From NCBI GenBank assembly GCA_947175145.1, contig CAMWLY010000008.1, positions 1 through 45,549 on the forward strand: 45,549 nt of DNA. The letters are read 5' to 3'. Made by a program: the position numbers and the translations under genes. The DNA comes from an uncultured Muribaculaceae bacterium (lineage in GTDB: Bacteria; Bacteroidota; Bacteroidia; Bacteroidales; Muribaculaceae). The notes beneath the pieces are model-generated. The model was not told the DNA's origin and did no database searches. It saw only the letters and a program-made list of their open reading frames with translations. Positions within the stretch are counted from its first letter, which is position 1, and each line of letters starts with the position of its first letter. Below are positions 24,346-34,350 of the stretch, piece by piece.

Positions 24346-27232
24346 AGAGAGTCTTTTTGACTTCGACCTCTTCGTAGGCCTCAATCATATCTCCCTCTCG
24401 GATATCGTTGTAATTCTGCACGGAGAGGCCGCAGTCATAACCCGCCAGCACCTCCTTGGCATCATCTTTGAAGCGTTTGAGCGAACCGAGTTCACCGCTA
24501 TATACAACCACACCATCGCGAATCACACGTATCTTAGATGCGCGCTTGATCTTGCCATCGCGCACGATAGCACCAGCAATCGTGCCGACCTTCGAAATCT
24601 TATAAGTCTGGAGCACCTCGGCATTACCGATGATTTCCTCCTTGATTTCGGGAGAGAGGAGGCCTTCCATAGCATCCTTAACCTCTTCGATAGCTTTATA
24701 GATCACTGAATAGAGACGGATTTCCACACCCTCTTTCTCAGCTTCTCTTCTTGCGGCAGCTGAAGGACGCACCTGGAATCCGATTATAATTGCATCGGAA
24801 GCTGCAGCGAGCGTGACATCGGATTCAGAGATTGCACCCACACCCTTGTGGAGCACATTGACCTGAATCTCGGGGGTTGAAAGTTTCAACAATGCATCGC
24901 TGAGAGCCTCGATGGAACCGTCAACGTCACCTTTGACAACCAGATTAAGTTCATGGAAATCACCCAGTGCACGGCGGCGGCCGAGTTCTTCAAGGCCGAG
25001 TCGCTTGGTGGTTCGCATATTGAGCTCGCGCTGCAACTGCTCGCGCTTGGCGGCAATTTCGCGTGCCTCCTGCTCGGTTTCCATAACATGGAATGTGTCA
25101 CCGGCCTGCGGCGCGCCATTGAGACCGAGTATCAGCACCGGAGTGGCCGGGCCTGCCTCCTTGACGCGCTGGTTGCGCTCGTTGAACATGGCCTTGATCT
25201 TGCCATAGTGAGTACCGGCAAGTATCACATCACCCACACGCAGGGTACCATTCTGCACCAGTACGGTAGCCACATAACCGCGACCTTTATCAAGCGATGA
25301 TTCAATCACCGAACCGATAGCCGCGCGATCGGGGTTGGCACGAAGGTCAAGCATCTCGGCTTCGAGAAGCACCTTCTCCATAAGTTCCTCGACACCTATG
25401 CCCTTCTTGGCTGAAATATCCTGTGACTGATATTTACCTCCCCAGTCTTCCACCAGGTAGTTCATCTGGCCAAGCTGCTCCTTGATTTTGTCAGGATTGG
25501 CGGTGGGCTTATCAATCTTGTTGATTGCGAACACGATGGGCACACCGGCAGCCGATGCATGGTTTATAGCCTCCACGGTCTGGGGCATCACATCATCATC
25601 GGCGGCAACTATAATAATCGCCAAGTCGGTAACTTTGGCACCGCGGGCACGCATGGCGGTAAAGGCTTCGTGACCCGGAGTATCGAGGAATGTGATATGG
25701 CGACCGTTGGGGAGCGTGACATTATATGCACCGATATGCTGGGTAATTCCACCAGCCTCACCGGCGATTACATTAGCCTTGCGGATATAGTCAAGCAGCG
25801 AGGTCTTACCATGGTCCACATGACCCATCACGGTTACAATCGGCGGTCTGGGCTGCAGATCCTCCTCCTTATCTTCGGGAGTTTCGATTGCTTCTGTCAC
25901 ATCGGCACTAACGAACTCGGTCTCAAAACCGAACTCTTCGGCCACTATATTGATGGTCTCGGCATCAAGACGCTGGTTAATCGACACCATCACACCGAGG
26001 TTCATACATGTAGCGATAACCTTGTTGACAGGCACATCCATAAGTGATGCGAGGTCATTGGCTGTCACGAACTCGGTGATTTTGAGTATGCGGCTTTCGG
26101 CGGCTTCGCGCTCGGCATTCATCATCTCGCGCTGATGCATCTCCTCGCGGCGCTCCTTGCGGAACTTAACCGATTTTTTAGTAGCCTTGTTGGTGAGACG
26201 GGCGAGTGTCTCCTTAACCTGCTTCTGCACATCTTCTGTGCTGACCTCGACGCGGTTCTGTCCGCGGCGGTCGTTGCGGTCACGACGCCCCTTGTTGCGG
26301 TCACGCTGATTTGCACCCTGGTTACTACCCGGACGCTGCTGACCATTGTTATTATTGTTATTGCGGCGGTCAGTGCCTGTCTGGGCAGCCTTTGCCACAT
26401 CAACTTTCTCGCGGCCTATGCGAGTGCGCTTGCGGCGCTCTGCATTTTCAGCCTTACGTTCATTTTTACCCTTCTTCTTGGGGCGTGTGCTCTGATTGAG
26501 CGTAGAGAGGTCGATTTTGCCGAGCACCTTCAATTCCGGAGTCTTGGTTTCTCCATTCAGGCGGAAAGGCTCATTATCCTTAACCTCCTGCTCAGCTGCA
26601 CCTTTGGATTCCGGCTTGACCGCAGCTTCTGTCTGGGGTTTGGGCTGAGGTTTCGGTTTCGGTTCAGGATTGACTTCAGATTTGGGTTGAGGTTTGGGCT
26701 CTGACTTAATCTCAGGCTTGGGTTCAGACTTTGGTTCTGACTTCGCTACAGGCTCCGGCTTAACCTCCGGCTTGATTTCAGGCTTGGGCGCAGGTTTCGG
26801 TTCCGGCTTGGGCTCCGGCTTAGGTTCGGGCTTGGGCGCAGGTTTCGGTTCCGGTTTGGGCTCAGGCTTGGTCTCCGGTTTAGGCGCAGGTTTAGGCGCA
26901 GGTTTGGTCTCTTGAACTGCGGGCTTGCCGATATTCTCAAGGTCTATTTTACCGAGAATGCGTGGACCGCCCGCACGACGCGTAGCCTGCTCATCGGCCG
27001 CCTTTTCAGCCTTCTCCTTTTTATCTTCCTTGCGGGTTTTTATAAATTGCTCGGCGGTAGCTTTGGTATCCTTATCCTTGCTGAACTCACGTTGCAGCAA
27101 TGCCACTGCCTCTTCATCGATACGGGCGTTGGGACCTGCGTCGACTTCAATATTCTTCTTGCGCAGAAAATCAACAGCTGTGCTGACTCCTACGTTAAGG
27201 TCTTTGGCTATCTTGCTTATCTTAGTGCGCAT
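24344..27232 (-). CDS. infB: Translation initiation factor IF-2
   Basis: The 962-residue protein starts with the IF2 N-terminal domain ([23 protein letters not shown]), followed by a long K/P/E-rich linker (about residues 105-210, tandem PEPKP/APKP units) and basic, Asn-rich stretches. The GTPase domain has G1 GHVDHGKT at residues 470-477, G3 DTPGHEAF and G4 NKID. Domains II-IV follow with [22 protein letters not shown] and end VEVKKTL. It recruits fMet-tRNA to the 30S subunit. It lies 27 bp downstream of nusA in the conserved rimP-nusA-infB order and ends at a strong terminator. Confidence 0.97.
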   Translation of the reverse strand: MRTKISKIAKDLNVGVSTAVDFLRKKNIEVDAGPNARIDEEAVALLQREFSKDKDTKATAEQFIKTRKEDKKEKAEKAADEQATRRAGGPRILGKIDLENIGKPAVQETKPAPKPAPKPETKPEPKPEPKPAPKPEPKPEPKPEPKPAPKPEIKPEVKPEPVAKSEPKSEPKPEIKSEPKPQPKSEVNPEPKPKPQPKPQTEAAVKPESKGAAEQEVKDNEPFRLNGETKTPELKVLGKIDLSTLNQSTRPKKKGKNERKAENAERRKRTRIGREKVDVAKAAQTGTDRRNNNNNNGQQRPGSNQGANQRDRNKGRRDRNDRRGQNRVEVSTEDVQKQVKETLARLTNKATKKSVKFRKERREEMHQREMMNAEREAAESRILKITEFVTANDLASLMDVPVNKVIATCMNLGVMVSINQRLDAETINIVAEEFGFETEFVSADVTEAIETPEDKEEDLQPRPPIVTVMGHVDHGKTSLLDYIRKANVIAGEAGGITQHIGAYNVTLPNGRHITFLDTPGHEAFTAMRARGAKVTDLAIIIVAADDDVMPQTVEAINHASAAGVPIVFAINKIDKPTANPDKIKEQLGQMNYLVEDWGGKYQSQDISAKKGIGVEELMEKVLLEAEMLDLRANPDRAAIGSVIESSLDKGRGYVATVLVQNGTLRVGDVILAGTHYGKIKAMFNERNQRVKEAGPATPVLILGLNGAPQAGDTFHVMETEQEAREIAAKREQLQRELNMRTTKRLGLEELGRRRALGDFHELNLVVKGDVDGSIEALSDALLKLSTPEIQVNVLHKGVGAISESDVTLAAASDAIIIGFQVRPSAAARREAEKEGVEIRLYSVIYKAIEEVKDAMEGLLSPEIKEEIIGNAEVLQTYKISKVGTIAGAIVRDGKIKRASKIRVIRDGVVVYSGELGSLKRFKDDAKEVLAGYDCGLSVQNYNDIREGDMIEAYEEVEVKKTL
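26640..26920 (-). repeat. In-frame K/P/E low-complexity repeat within infB
   Basis: About 280 bp of GGTTTTGG/GGCTC-like imperfect tandem units encode alternating PEPKP, APKP and EVKP motifs in the IF-2 linker. The units are 6 to 12 bp and vary, which explains the long opposite-strand glycine-rich frames here, which are not genes. Confidence 0.75.
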
Positions 27233-27259
27233 ATACTGTGTTAGTGATTAATAAGTAGG

Positions 27260-28507
27260 TCAGTTCTCAAACTCGGCACGGAGCACTTCCATGACATGCT
27301 CCACGGTTTCATCTTCGAGATCTGCCTGGTCTATGAGTTCTTTAGGTGCGTTGAGCACATTTTTAGCGGTTACAAGACCCAGGTTCTTGAAGGTCTCGAT
27401 TACCCAGTCGTCAATCACATCCTTAAACTCATCGAGCATTACATCGACTTCATCTTCGGCGAGAAGTCTGAACACATCGATTGAATAACCTGTGAGTTTC
27501 TGAGCCAGGTCTATGTTGGAGCCACCTTTACCGATAGCGAGACTTACCTCTTCGGGAGCCAGATAAACCTCTGCTTTTTTCTTCTCCTCATCGATTCGCA
27601 TAGAGGATATTACAGCCGGTGAAAGTGCGCGCTGGATATAGAGTTGTGGATTTGAGGTGTACGACAGCACATCGATATTCTCATTGTGGAGTTCGCGCAC
27701 GATTCCGTGGATTCTGGAGCCTTTCACACCTACGCAAGCTCCCACCGGATCGATTCGCTCATCATAGCTTTCCACCGATACTTTGGCTCTTTCGCCGGGG
27801 CGGCGTGCCACATCCTTGATGGTGATAAGGCCGTCATGAACCTCGGGCACCTCCATTTCAAACAGACGGCGCAGGAATCGGGGGTCAGTGCGCGACACTA
27901 TAACCTTGGGATTATTGTTGGGGTTATCCACACGCTTTACCAATGCTCTGACAGTGTCACCCTTGAAAAGTCTCTGGCCGGGAATCTGCTCATCGCGCGG
28001 AAGCACAAGCTCATTCTGGTCTTCATCTACGAGCAGAGCCTCGCGACCCCACACCTGATGCACCTCGGCGGTGATTACCTCACCCTCTATCTCCTTGAAT
28101 TTGGAGTAAACCGCATCTTTGTGCAGGTCCAGAAGTTTGGCCTGAAGTGTCTGACGGAGTGTAAGAATCGCACGGCGTCCGAATTTCTCGAAATAAATCT
28201 GTTTGGCCACATCCTCTCCAATCTCGCACTCAGGGTCAATCTCCCGAGCTTCGGTCAGACCGATCTGCATATCCTTGTTCTCGACTTCTCCGTCGGCCAC
28301 AACCTCCAGATTCTGATAAATCTCGCAGTCACCCTTGTCAGGGTTCATGATCACGTCGAAATTCTCATCAGAGCCAAACATCTTCGCAAGCACATTGCGA
28401 AATGACTCCTCGAGCACTGAAATCAAGGTGGGTTTGTCGATGTTCTTGAGCTCTTTGAACTCAGCGAACTGATCGACCATATTCACTGTCTCTGCTTTCT
28501 TTGCCAT
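27260..28507 (-). CDS. nusA: Transcription termination/antitermination factor NusA
   Basis: The 415-residue protein has the NusA N-terminal domain (FKELKNIDKPTLISVLEESFRNVLAKMFG), an S1 domain (about 135-200, IEGEVITAEVHQVWGREALLV) and two KH domains (about 230-345, with DPVGACVGVKGSRIHGIVREL and LAIGKGGSNIDLAQKLTGY). The C-terminal acidic repeats of the E. coli protein are absent, which is normal for Bacteroidetes. It binds RNA polymerase and controls pausing and termination. It follows rimP by 112 bp and precedes infB by 27 bp. Confidence 0.97.
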   Translation of the reverse strand: MAKKAETVNMVDQFAEFKELKNIDKPTLISVLEESFRNVLAKMFGSDENFDVIMNPDKGDCEIYQNLEVVADGEVENKDMQIGLTEAREIDPECEIGEDVAKQIYFEKFGRRAILTLRQTLQAKLLDLHKDAVYSKFKEIEGEVITAEVHQVWGREALLVDEDQNELVLPRDEQIPGQRLFKGDTVRALVKRVDNPNNNPKVIVSRTDPRFLRRLFEMEVPEVHDGLITIKDVARRPGERAKVSVESYDERIDPVGACVGVKGSRIHGIVRELHNENIDVLSYTSNPQLYIQRALSPAVISSMRIDEEKKKAEVYLAPEEVSLAIGKGGSNIDLAQKLTGYSIDVFRLLAEDEVDVMLDEFKDVIDDWVIETFKNLGLVTAKNVLNAPKELIDQADLEDETVEHVMEVLRAEFEN

Positions 28508-28619
28508 TAGACTATTATTGAAGCAACCGGTATTGTCGCTGCCGGATTCAGTATCCTTTGCGATCTCCCGATATTCTGATTTATATTAATTTTTATTTTG
28601 AGTGCATGACGGAGAGGAA

Positions 28620-29081
28620 TCAGAACTCCAACTCCACACACACAGATTTCACATCGCTATAAGCAAAGCGCTCGGTGTGAAGCTCCTCCACCGGTCTCTT
28701 GGCTCCCTCACGCTTAACCTTAACCTTTGTCTCGAGATCAAATCCCGATTCATCGGCTGCGGTCAACACACCATGCAGTTTGCGGCCATCGCAAGTAAGC
28801 ACCTCTACCTTCTCTCCGATATTCTTAAGATACTGACGATGAACCTTAAAGGGAGATGTGAGCCCCGCCGAACCGACTTCGAGCTCATAATCCTCTTCAT
28901 CGCGCGAGAATGCCTCCTCGATGGCCCGGGTCAACTCCACACAGAAATCTATATCAACTCCGCTGTCGGAGTCAACCTCGATCTTGATTTCATTGTTGGC
29001 ACTCACAGTCACATCAACCGGGAAATAGTCAGTGCCGGCCAAACGCTCCTCAACAAAATCGCTTATCGCTTTCTTATCCAT
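28620..29081 (-). CDS. rimP: Ribosome maturation factor RimP
   Basis: The 153-residue protein matches RimP: an N-terminal domain with IKIEVDSDSGVDIDFCVELTRAIEEAF, the YELEVGSAGLTSPFK segment (family Y.LEVSSPG), and a C-terminal SH3-like domain (VEVLTCDGRKLHGVLTAADESGFDLET). It is needed for 30S subunit maturation. First gene of the rimP-nusA-infB operon. A hairpin with U-tract and a possible promoter lie 45 to 115 bp upstream. Confidence 0.93.
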   Translation of the reverse strand: MDKKAISDFVEERLAGTDYFPVDVTVSANNEIKIEVDSDSGVDIDFCVELTRAIEEAFSRDEEDYELEVGSAGLTSPFKVHRQYLKNIGEKVEVLTCDGRKLHGVLTAADESGFDLETKVKVKREGAKRPVEELHTERFAYSDVKSVCVELEF

Positions 29082-29126
29082 AATTATTTCTTTCTTCGGC
29101 AGACCGCAACTATCGGCATACCAAAA

Positions 29127-29159
29127 AATTCGGAGGAGACTGATGTCCCCTCCGGAATT
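29127..29159 (-). terminator. Hairpin between dnaX and rimP (terminator or attenuator)
   Basis: On the minus strand AATTCCGGAGG (29159-29149) pairs with CCTCCGAATT (29136-29127, one bulge), continuing into TTTT. It is 109 bp past the dnaX stop, so it can end the dnaX mRNA. A consensus promoter (29164-29194) sits just upstream of it, in which case it would be the first structure in the rimP leader. Confidence 0.65.
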
Positions 29160-29163
29160 TGTG

Positions 29164-29194
29164 CAAATATACTAATTTTCGGAACTATATGCAA
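29164..29194 (-). promoter_or_regulatory. Putative promoter of rimP-nusA-infB
   Basis: Minus strand: TTG (29194-29192), 20-bp spacer, TATATTTG (29171-29164), an exact Bacteroidetes match. The start would lie at or just before the hairpin at 29127-29159, leaving a leader of about 80 bases before rimP. Confidence 0.5.
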
Positions 29195-29267
29195 TTCCCT
29201 CCGCTAAGCAACCACAACAGAGAGCTGTCGCATCGTTGATTTTAAATATTTTTAACAATATTTAACT

Positions 29268-31031
29268 CTATAAATCTGCCAATTCTGCATCTATCGCCTG
29301 CAGGAAATTCTTCAGTTCCGGATTATCCTTTACGGCCTTGGCCAGAAGTTCAGCGGGATTAAGTTTCTTGATTTTCGCCACTTCCGGGTCGAGTGCGGCA
29401 TGAACGCTTATACTATCGTTCGACAGTCTGTCGCGCAGGAACTCCACCAGTGGTTGCGCGCCTGCCGTGAAGGCATTAAGCTGAGGCACCCCGCTGACCA
29501 TCAGCGTATAATCGTAGGGTGCAGTTCCGGTTTTGGCCGGTATGCCGGCGCGCAGTGCTGAAGCGAGCATCATTTTATCAGACACCTTGAGCGCATACTC
29601 GCGCCATACATCTGCAAACTGCTCATCTGTATACTGTTCGCATCTGTGCCGCTGCGAGGCTGACGCCTCTTTATCGGCATCGGCCAGGCTGAATGAAGAG
29701 GGTCGGCGGCCGCTGCGAGCTTTCACCGCGGCTGAAGCCGCCGGCTGAGTCGGTGTTGCACCCGAGGTCTGCATAACCGACCGTGAGGGCGCAGTGGTCT
29801 GAGAAACCGGAGGTGCGGGATTTGCAGACTTCACTGTTGCCGCTGATTGACCGGATGTCTTGGGGGTGCCCTGAGCTACTGCCGGAGCGCGCAGGGCCTG
29901 TATGCGCTCCGGCCCTTCAAAAGGGCCATCGGCCGGAGAATTAAGCTGCGAGAGCCTGATCAGTGCCAGCTCCACAAGCAACTGTTTATTGCTCGATGTG
30001 CGGTAATTCAGATCTGTGTCATTAAGAATCCTTATGGCCTGAAAATACCATTTCAGAGGGAGTGACCCGGCCTGCTCCACAAGTCGCTTCGAAACATCAT
30101 CACTCGTTTCGAGCAGAGGCACGGTGCGCGGGTCTGCGGCAACCATCAAATCTCTGACATGCTGAGCGAGACTGTTCACAAAGAAGAGTGAATCGAATCC
30201 ACGGTCACGCACATCTTTATAAAGAAGCAGTGCCGAGGCTGTATCTCCGGCGGCAAACATATCCATCAGCCGGAAGAAATAGTCATAGTCAAGCACATTG
30301 AGGTTGGCCACGGTGGCATCATAGGTCATCTTGCCGGCAGTCGATGTAGCCACCTGGTCGAAGATAGAGAGGGCATCGCGCATGGCACCATCGGCCTTGC
30401 GAGCAATTACGCCGAGTGCCCGCCTGTCGGCATCAATTCCCTCCTGCCCGGCCACGTAGGCCAGATGATCCACAATATCGGTTATTGTAATCCGCTTAAA
30501 ATCATATATCTGACAGCGGCTCAGAATTGTGGGAAGCACTTTGTGCTTCTCGGTGGTTGCGAGAATAAAAATTGCGTAAGCCGGTGGTTCTTCAAGTGTC
30601 TTCAGGAATGCATTGAATGCACCTGAAGAGAGCATGTGCACCTCGTCGATGATAAACACTTTGTATTTACCGACCTGCGGGGGGATATTCACCTGCTCAT
30701 TGATGGCGCGGATATGATCCACACCATTATTGGAAGCTGCGTCGAGCTCCATCAGATTGAAGCTGCTTCCCTTCTCGATAGCTTTGCAGGATTCGCACTC
30801 GCCGCAGGCTTCGCCATCGGCTGTTGGGTTAAGGCAATTGATTGTCTTGGCGAATATTCTGGCGCATGATGTTTTACCCACACCGCGCGGGCCGCAGAAT
30901 AGATAGGCATGTGCGAGTCTGCCTGAAGAAATTGCGCCCTTGAGAGTGGCGGTAAGGTTTGGCTGACCAACTACGCTTTTGAAAGTAGCCGGCCGGTATT
31001 TCCTTGCGCTTACTATATATTGATCGCTCAT
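29268..31031 (-). CDS. dnaX: DNA polymerase III subunit gamma/tau
   Basis: The 587-residue protein has the clamp-loader AAA+ core: the start YIVSARKYRPATFKSVVGQ, Walker A GPRGVGKT at 47-54, zinc cysteines at 66, 76, 79 and 82, Walker B VFIIDEVH at 125-132 and the SRC sensor motif (ILSRCQIYDFKRI). An Ala/Pro/Thr-rich linker (about 370-460) leads to a C-terminal domain. It loads the sliding clamp at the replication fork. No A-rich slippery site of the E. coli type was noticed in the linker. A full promoter lies at 31054-31085. Confidence 0.95.
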   Translation of the reverse strand: MSDQYIVSARKYRPATFKSVVGQPNLTATLKGAISSGRLAHAYLFCGPRGVGKTSCARIFAKTINCLNPTADGEACGECESCKAIEKGSSFNLMELDAASNNGVDHIRAINEQVNIPPQVGKYKVFIIDEVHMLSSGAFNAFLKTLEEPPAYAIFILATTEKHKVLPTILSRCQIYDFKRITITDIVDHLAYVAGQEGIDADRRALGVIARKADGAMRDALSIFDQVATSTAGKMTYDATVANLNVLDYDYFFRLMDMFAAGDTASALLLYKDVRDRGFDSLFFVNSLAQHVRDLMVAADPRTVPLLETSDDVSKRLVEQAGSLPLKWYFQAIRILNDTDLNYRTSSNKQLLVELALIRLSQLNSPADGPFEGPERIQALRAPAVAQGTPKTSGQSAATVKSANPAPPVSQTTAPSRSVMQTSGATPTQPAASAAVKARSGRRPSSFSLADADKEASASQRHRCEQYTDEQFADVWREYALKVSDKMMLASALRAGIPAKTGTAPYDYTLMVSGVPQLNAFTAGAQPLVEFLRDRLSNDSISVHAALDPEVAKIKKLNPAELLAKAVKDNPELKNFLQAIDAELADL

Positions 31032-31053
31032 TTATAATCGGATTTTCTTTTTC

Positions 31054-31085
31054 CAAAATTATAAAACCGATTCCAATTTGACAAA
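31054..31085 (-). promoter_or_regulatory. Promoter of dnaX
   Basis: Minus strand: TTTG (31085-31082), 20-bp spacer, TAATTTTG (31061-31054). Transcription would begin about 15-20 bases before the ATG at 31031. Confidence 0.65.
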
Positions 31086-31658
31086 CCGACCTGCAACTGA
31101 GTCAGAATATTTTGGGAAATGCAATAAGATTACCATTAGAAGTAGCCAGCCCCTCCTCGCCCCCATATATCACACCGATTATCAAACAATTTGCATATCT
31201 GACTTTTGCAAATTTAAAATCGGATTTTAGATTTACAAAAACAATAAATTGTCCGCAATTTTCATACTGTAGTTGGCGTTAGGCGTTAGATGTCGGATTT
31301 CAGATATTTAGTTGATTATCAAGTAGGGACGCGCCATGGCGCGTCCGCCGGTTGAGGATAGCTACAATAGCTAAAATAGCTTTTCTAACTTTATCTAAAA
31401 ACCTAAAACCTAAAACCTATCATAACGATAATACAGAAATACCATGCATGGTAACGCCTTTTTGCTTGAAATATCTCAAAAGCCTCCAATCTGTCTTACA
31501 CAAAATGAAATCACCTTGTCCTATACTATAACATTTCTTTCAATATCTATTAAATTTTAAGATATTTGACAATGTTTTTAATTATGGCTTGGAAGTTTTA
31601 AAATATTTTAATAATATTGCCATATGAATCATTCCACACACTTTTAACATCCACTTTT
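31086..31658. other. Intergenic region with a REP-like element
   Basis: No gene is supported. It holds GTTAGGCGTTAGA (31278-31290), the palindrome GGACGCGCCATGGCGCGTCC (31327-31346) and telomere-like AAAACCTAAAACCTAAAACC (about 31398-31418). The part just before the C13 gene is very AT-rich and has no clear TAnnTTTG box. Confidence 0.6.
31327..31346. repeat. Palindromic REP-like element, third copy
   Basis: GGACGCGCCATGGCGCGTCC, identical to 18908-18927. It follows TAGG and the shared upstream GTTAGGCGTTAGA, indicating a dispersed family in this genome. Confidence 0.85.
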
Positions 31659-34337
31659 ATGAAAAAGCATTTACTAATTACCCTTATTTGTTTTCTATTC
31701 CCGGTCATATCGGCCGGTGCGCAAGCTATACAGGCATACCCCGTAAGCAAAGGGAATGCTATCAATACTGTAAAAAATCACTTTGCAGGTCGTGATGTTG
31801 ATTATTACATACAGAAAGATGGTTCTCCAGATGAATGGGTATTCTTTGTGGATGCCGAACCCATGAAAGGGTGGGAACACGAGTGCTATCGTGTCACGGT
31901 GCCACGGAATACCACATCATTATTTTCCATTAATATTTCCTCAATTACAACTTTGAAAACGCCTCCACCCGGAGATTTCGAACCGGTGGATCGGGTAAAC
32001 AGGTATGGTTCATACGCGACAATACGCCCAATTGTTCCGAAATCCGGAATTAATAATGGAAGTTTTTCTGACAACGACAACACGTACGCAATAATTCTGA
32101 GTGGAGGTATATGTAAAGAAGCGAACCACATAAGATACTGGAATGACTGCTCTTTTATCTATCAAACACTGGTAAATAAATATGGAATCCCCAAAAACCA
32201 TATTTATCCGCTCATGGCAGATGGGGACAACCCGGCAGTAGACACACAAACCGTTCAGGGTCAGTATATATCTCAATCTTTGGATCTTGACTTAGATGGC
32301 GAAAATGAAATCTCCTTAGCAGCCACGAAAACAAATTTCCAATCCACATTAAATACAATAAAACAACAGATTGGCAGGAATGGTCAGTTATTTCTATATG
32401 TAATTGATCACGGAGGGAGCACTGACTTTAAATCAAAATCATATATTTGCCTTTGGGGAAATCAGGTATTACATGATACAGAGTTAACCTCTATGCTTGA
32501 GCCATTTACTCAAAAGATGGTAAATGTCAATGTGGTATTAGGCCAATGTCACAGTGGAGGGTTCATTGATAATTTAACACAAGCAGGCTGTGTAGTTGCT
32601 GCTGCTTGTGCCGGTAATGAATCCTCCTACGCATGTACAGATATTCCATTTGATGAGTTTGTATATCAATGGACATGTGCGGTTAATGAAGCAAACCACA
32701 TGGGGCAACCAGTAGCAGCTGATATAGACCTAAATGGTAAAGTTACAATGTTAGAAGCATTTCAATATGCCAAGGACCACGATAGAATATCCCCTGAACA
32801 CCCACAATATAGATCTAACCCCCAATCAATAGGAGAGGATATGGCATTAAATTATATACCGCCATCATTTGATCTATATATAAAAGACAATCCTGAAGAT
32901 ACAGGCAAAGAACCCAACAGAACAACTAAGATTTTCTGGGATAGTCCTTCTGTATGGATTAGGAACGCAAGAGACACTTTTGAGATTCACGAGAATCCGA
33001 TATTTGATTCAGTACATATTGCTTGTACAATCAAAGTAAAGATTCACAATCGCGGTAAGCACAGACACCTTAACTCTCAATGGTTGCATGTGTATTGGGC
33101 CAAGGCTTCAACTGCATTCTGTACTGACACATGGAAAGGTTTGGAATATTACAAACCGATGAATACTGATGCCCGATTTGTTACCGGAGGTCATTTAAGC
33201 CCTATTCAATTACCTGTAATTGAGCCAGGGGATTCAGTAATACTTAATGTACCATGGCTTATGCCAACTGATGCGGCAAATATAAGAGATGAGAACCACA
33301 GATATTGCATAAAAGCAAGACTTTCAAATTCAAGTGCTGATGAAGATTTTGAGAATGACGAACTGGAATTTGATGTTCTTGGCCGTAATAATGAGGCTCA
33401 AAAAAATGTGTCTATTATTTATAAGTATAATATAGGCCAACCTACGAATGTGTATATAAGGAATCCTAAAAACACAACAAAAAAATACACATTGGAACTT
33501 GTGCCACGAACACAGGACGACAGGAAAATCCTCAAATGCGCTAATATGTATATGAAGTTTAGCGATAAGATATTTGATGGCTGGAAAGAAGGGGGTTTAT
33601 GCTCCACAGGATTAGATTTCGGTGACAACCCCAATCCTAATGTGAACCCTGTATATCTGCAATGCAAAGAATCTGAAGTAACCATTAGAGATGTGGTGCT
33701 TAATGCTAAAGAATTTGACACTATAGGACTAAGGTTCGATTTCCTTCAAGGGAAACAAAGTATTCAACCATACGTATTCGACCTAATACAGAAAGATGAA
33801 GAAGGTAATGTGATAGGAGGTGAAACATTTAAAATCGAGTCTCCTGCCATCAGTCTATTACCAATTGAAATCGAGAGTGAAGAGACAGAATCAGATGAGA
33901 TACTCCTGACAGTCAATAATGATAACTTTACCACTATAAAGTGGATAGATGAATCAAATAACACCATTGGAACGGGTGAAACTATTACAGTTACTCCGGG
34001 AATGGCAAAAAAGAATATCACCGCAGTCGGATTCACTGCAGAGGGAGACATAGCAAACGACACCTATACATTAGGTTCGGTTAATGCTCTCAAAAATGTG
34101 ACGGTAGATAATTCATCAAAGTTAATAAACGTAGAATTTAGTTATCCCACCACAGAAGGGGGTATGCTGACCATAATGTCTGTAGAAAATGGAGTTGTGG
34201 TCTCGCAAGAGATTCTGAATGCCGGGGTTAACCAACTTTCTATTCCAACTTCACCATTTGATCATGGATTCTATTCCATTTCTTACACCCTTAATGATGA
34301 AACTTTAGGATATTCAAAAATTAAAATTAACCAATAA
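31659..34337 (+). CDS. Secreted C13 (legumain/caspase-like) family peptidase
   Basis: The 892-residue protein starts at the ATG at 31659, directly before a signal peptide (MKKHLLITLICFLFPVISAGAQ); an upstream in-frame start would place 14 residues before it. The caspase-like domain spans about 140-400: YAIILSGG, LFLYVIDHGGS with His 251 and VVLGQCHSGGF with Cys 297, the C13 dyad, then ADIDLNGKVTMLEAFQYAKDHD, a dockerin-like calcium loop. A long beta-rich body and a C-terminal domain like a type IX secretion tail follow. It is probably a surface or secreted protease. The LRR gene follows 13 bp downstream, suggesting one transcript. Confidence 0.75.
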   Translation: MKKHLLITLICFLFPVISAGAQAIQAYPVSKGNAINTVKNHFAGRDVDYYIQKDGSPDEWVFFVDAEPMKGWEHECYRVTVPRNTTSLFSINISSITTLKTPPPGDFEPVDRVNRYGSYATIRPIVPKSGINNGSFSDNDNTYAIILSGGICKEANHIRYWNDCSFIYQTLVNKYGIPKNHIYPLMADGDNPAVDTQTVQGQYISQSLDLDLDGENEISLAATKTNFQSTLNTIKQQIGRNGQLFLYVIDHGGSTDFKSKSYICLWGNQVLHDTELTSMLEPFTQKMVNVNVVLGQCHSGGFIDNLTQAGCVVAAACAGNESSYACTDIPFDEFVYQWTCAVNEANHMGQPVAADIDLNGKVTMLEAFQYAKDHDRISPEHPQYRSNPQSIGEDMALNYIPPSFDLYIKDNPEDTGKEPNRTTKIFWDSPSVWIRNARDTFEIHENPIFDSVHIACTIKVKIHNRGKHRHLNSQWLHVYWAKASTAFCTDTWKGLEYYKPMNTDARFVTGGHLSPIQLPVIEPGDSVILNVPWLMPTDAANIRDENHRYCIKARLSNSSADEDFENDELEFDVLGRNNEAQKNVSIIYKYNIGQPTNVYIRNPKNTTKKYTLELVPRTQDDRKILKCANMYMKFSDKIFDGWKEGGLCSTGLDFGDNPNPNVNPVYLQCKESEVTIRDVVLNAKEFDTIGLRFDFLQGKQSIQPYVFDLIQKDEEGNVIGGETFKIESPAISLLPIEIESEETESDEILLTVNNDNFTTIKWIDESNNTIGTGETITVTPGMAKKNITAVGFTAEGDIANDTYTLGSVNALKNVTVDNSSKLINVEFSYPTTEGGMLTIMSVENGVVVSQEILNAGVNQLSIPTSPFDHGFYSISYTLNDETLGYSKIKINQ

Positions 34338-34350
34338 TAACGATAAAGCT

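Noticed and set aside
26135-26915. Long plus-strand frames opposite infB, including a glycine-rich one
   Set aside because: They mirror the K/P/E repeats and codon bias of infB; infB is certain and the opposite frames have no domain signature.
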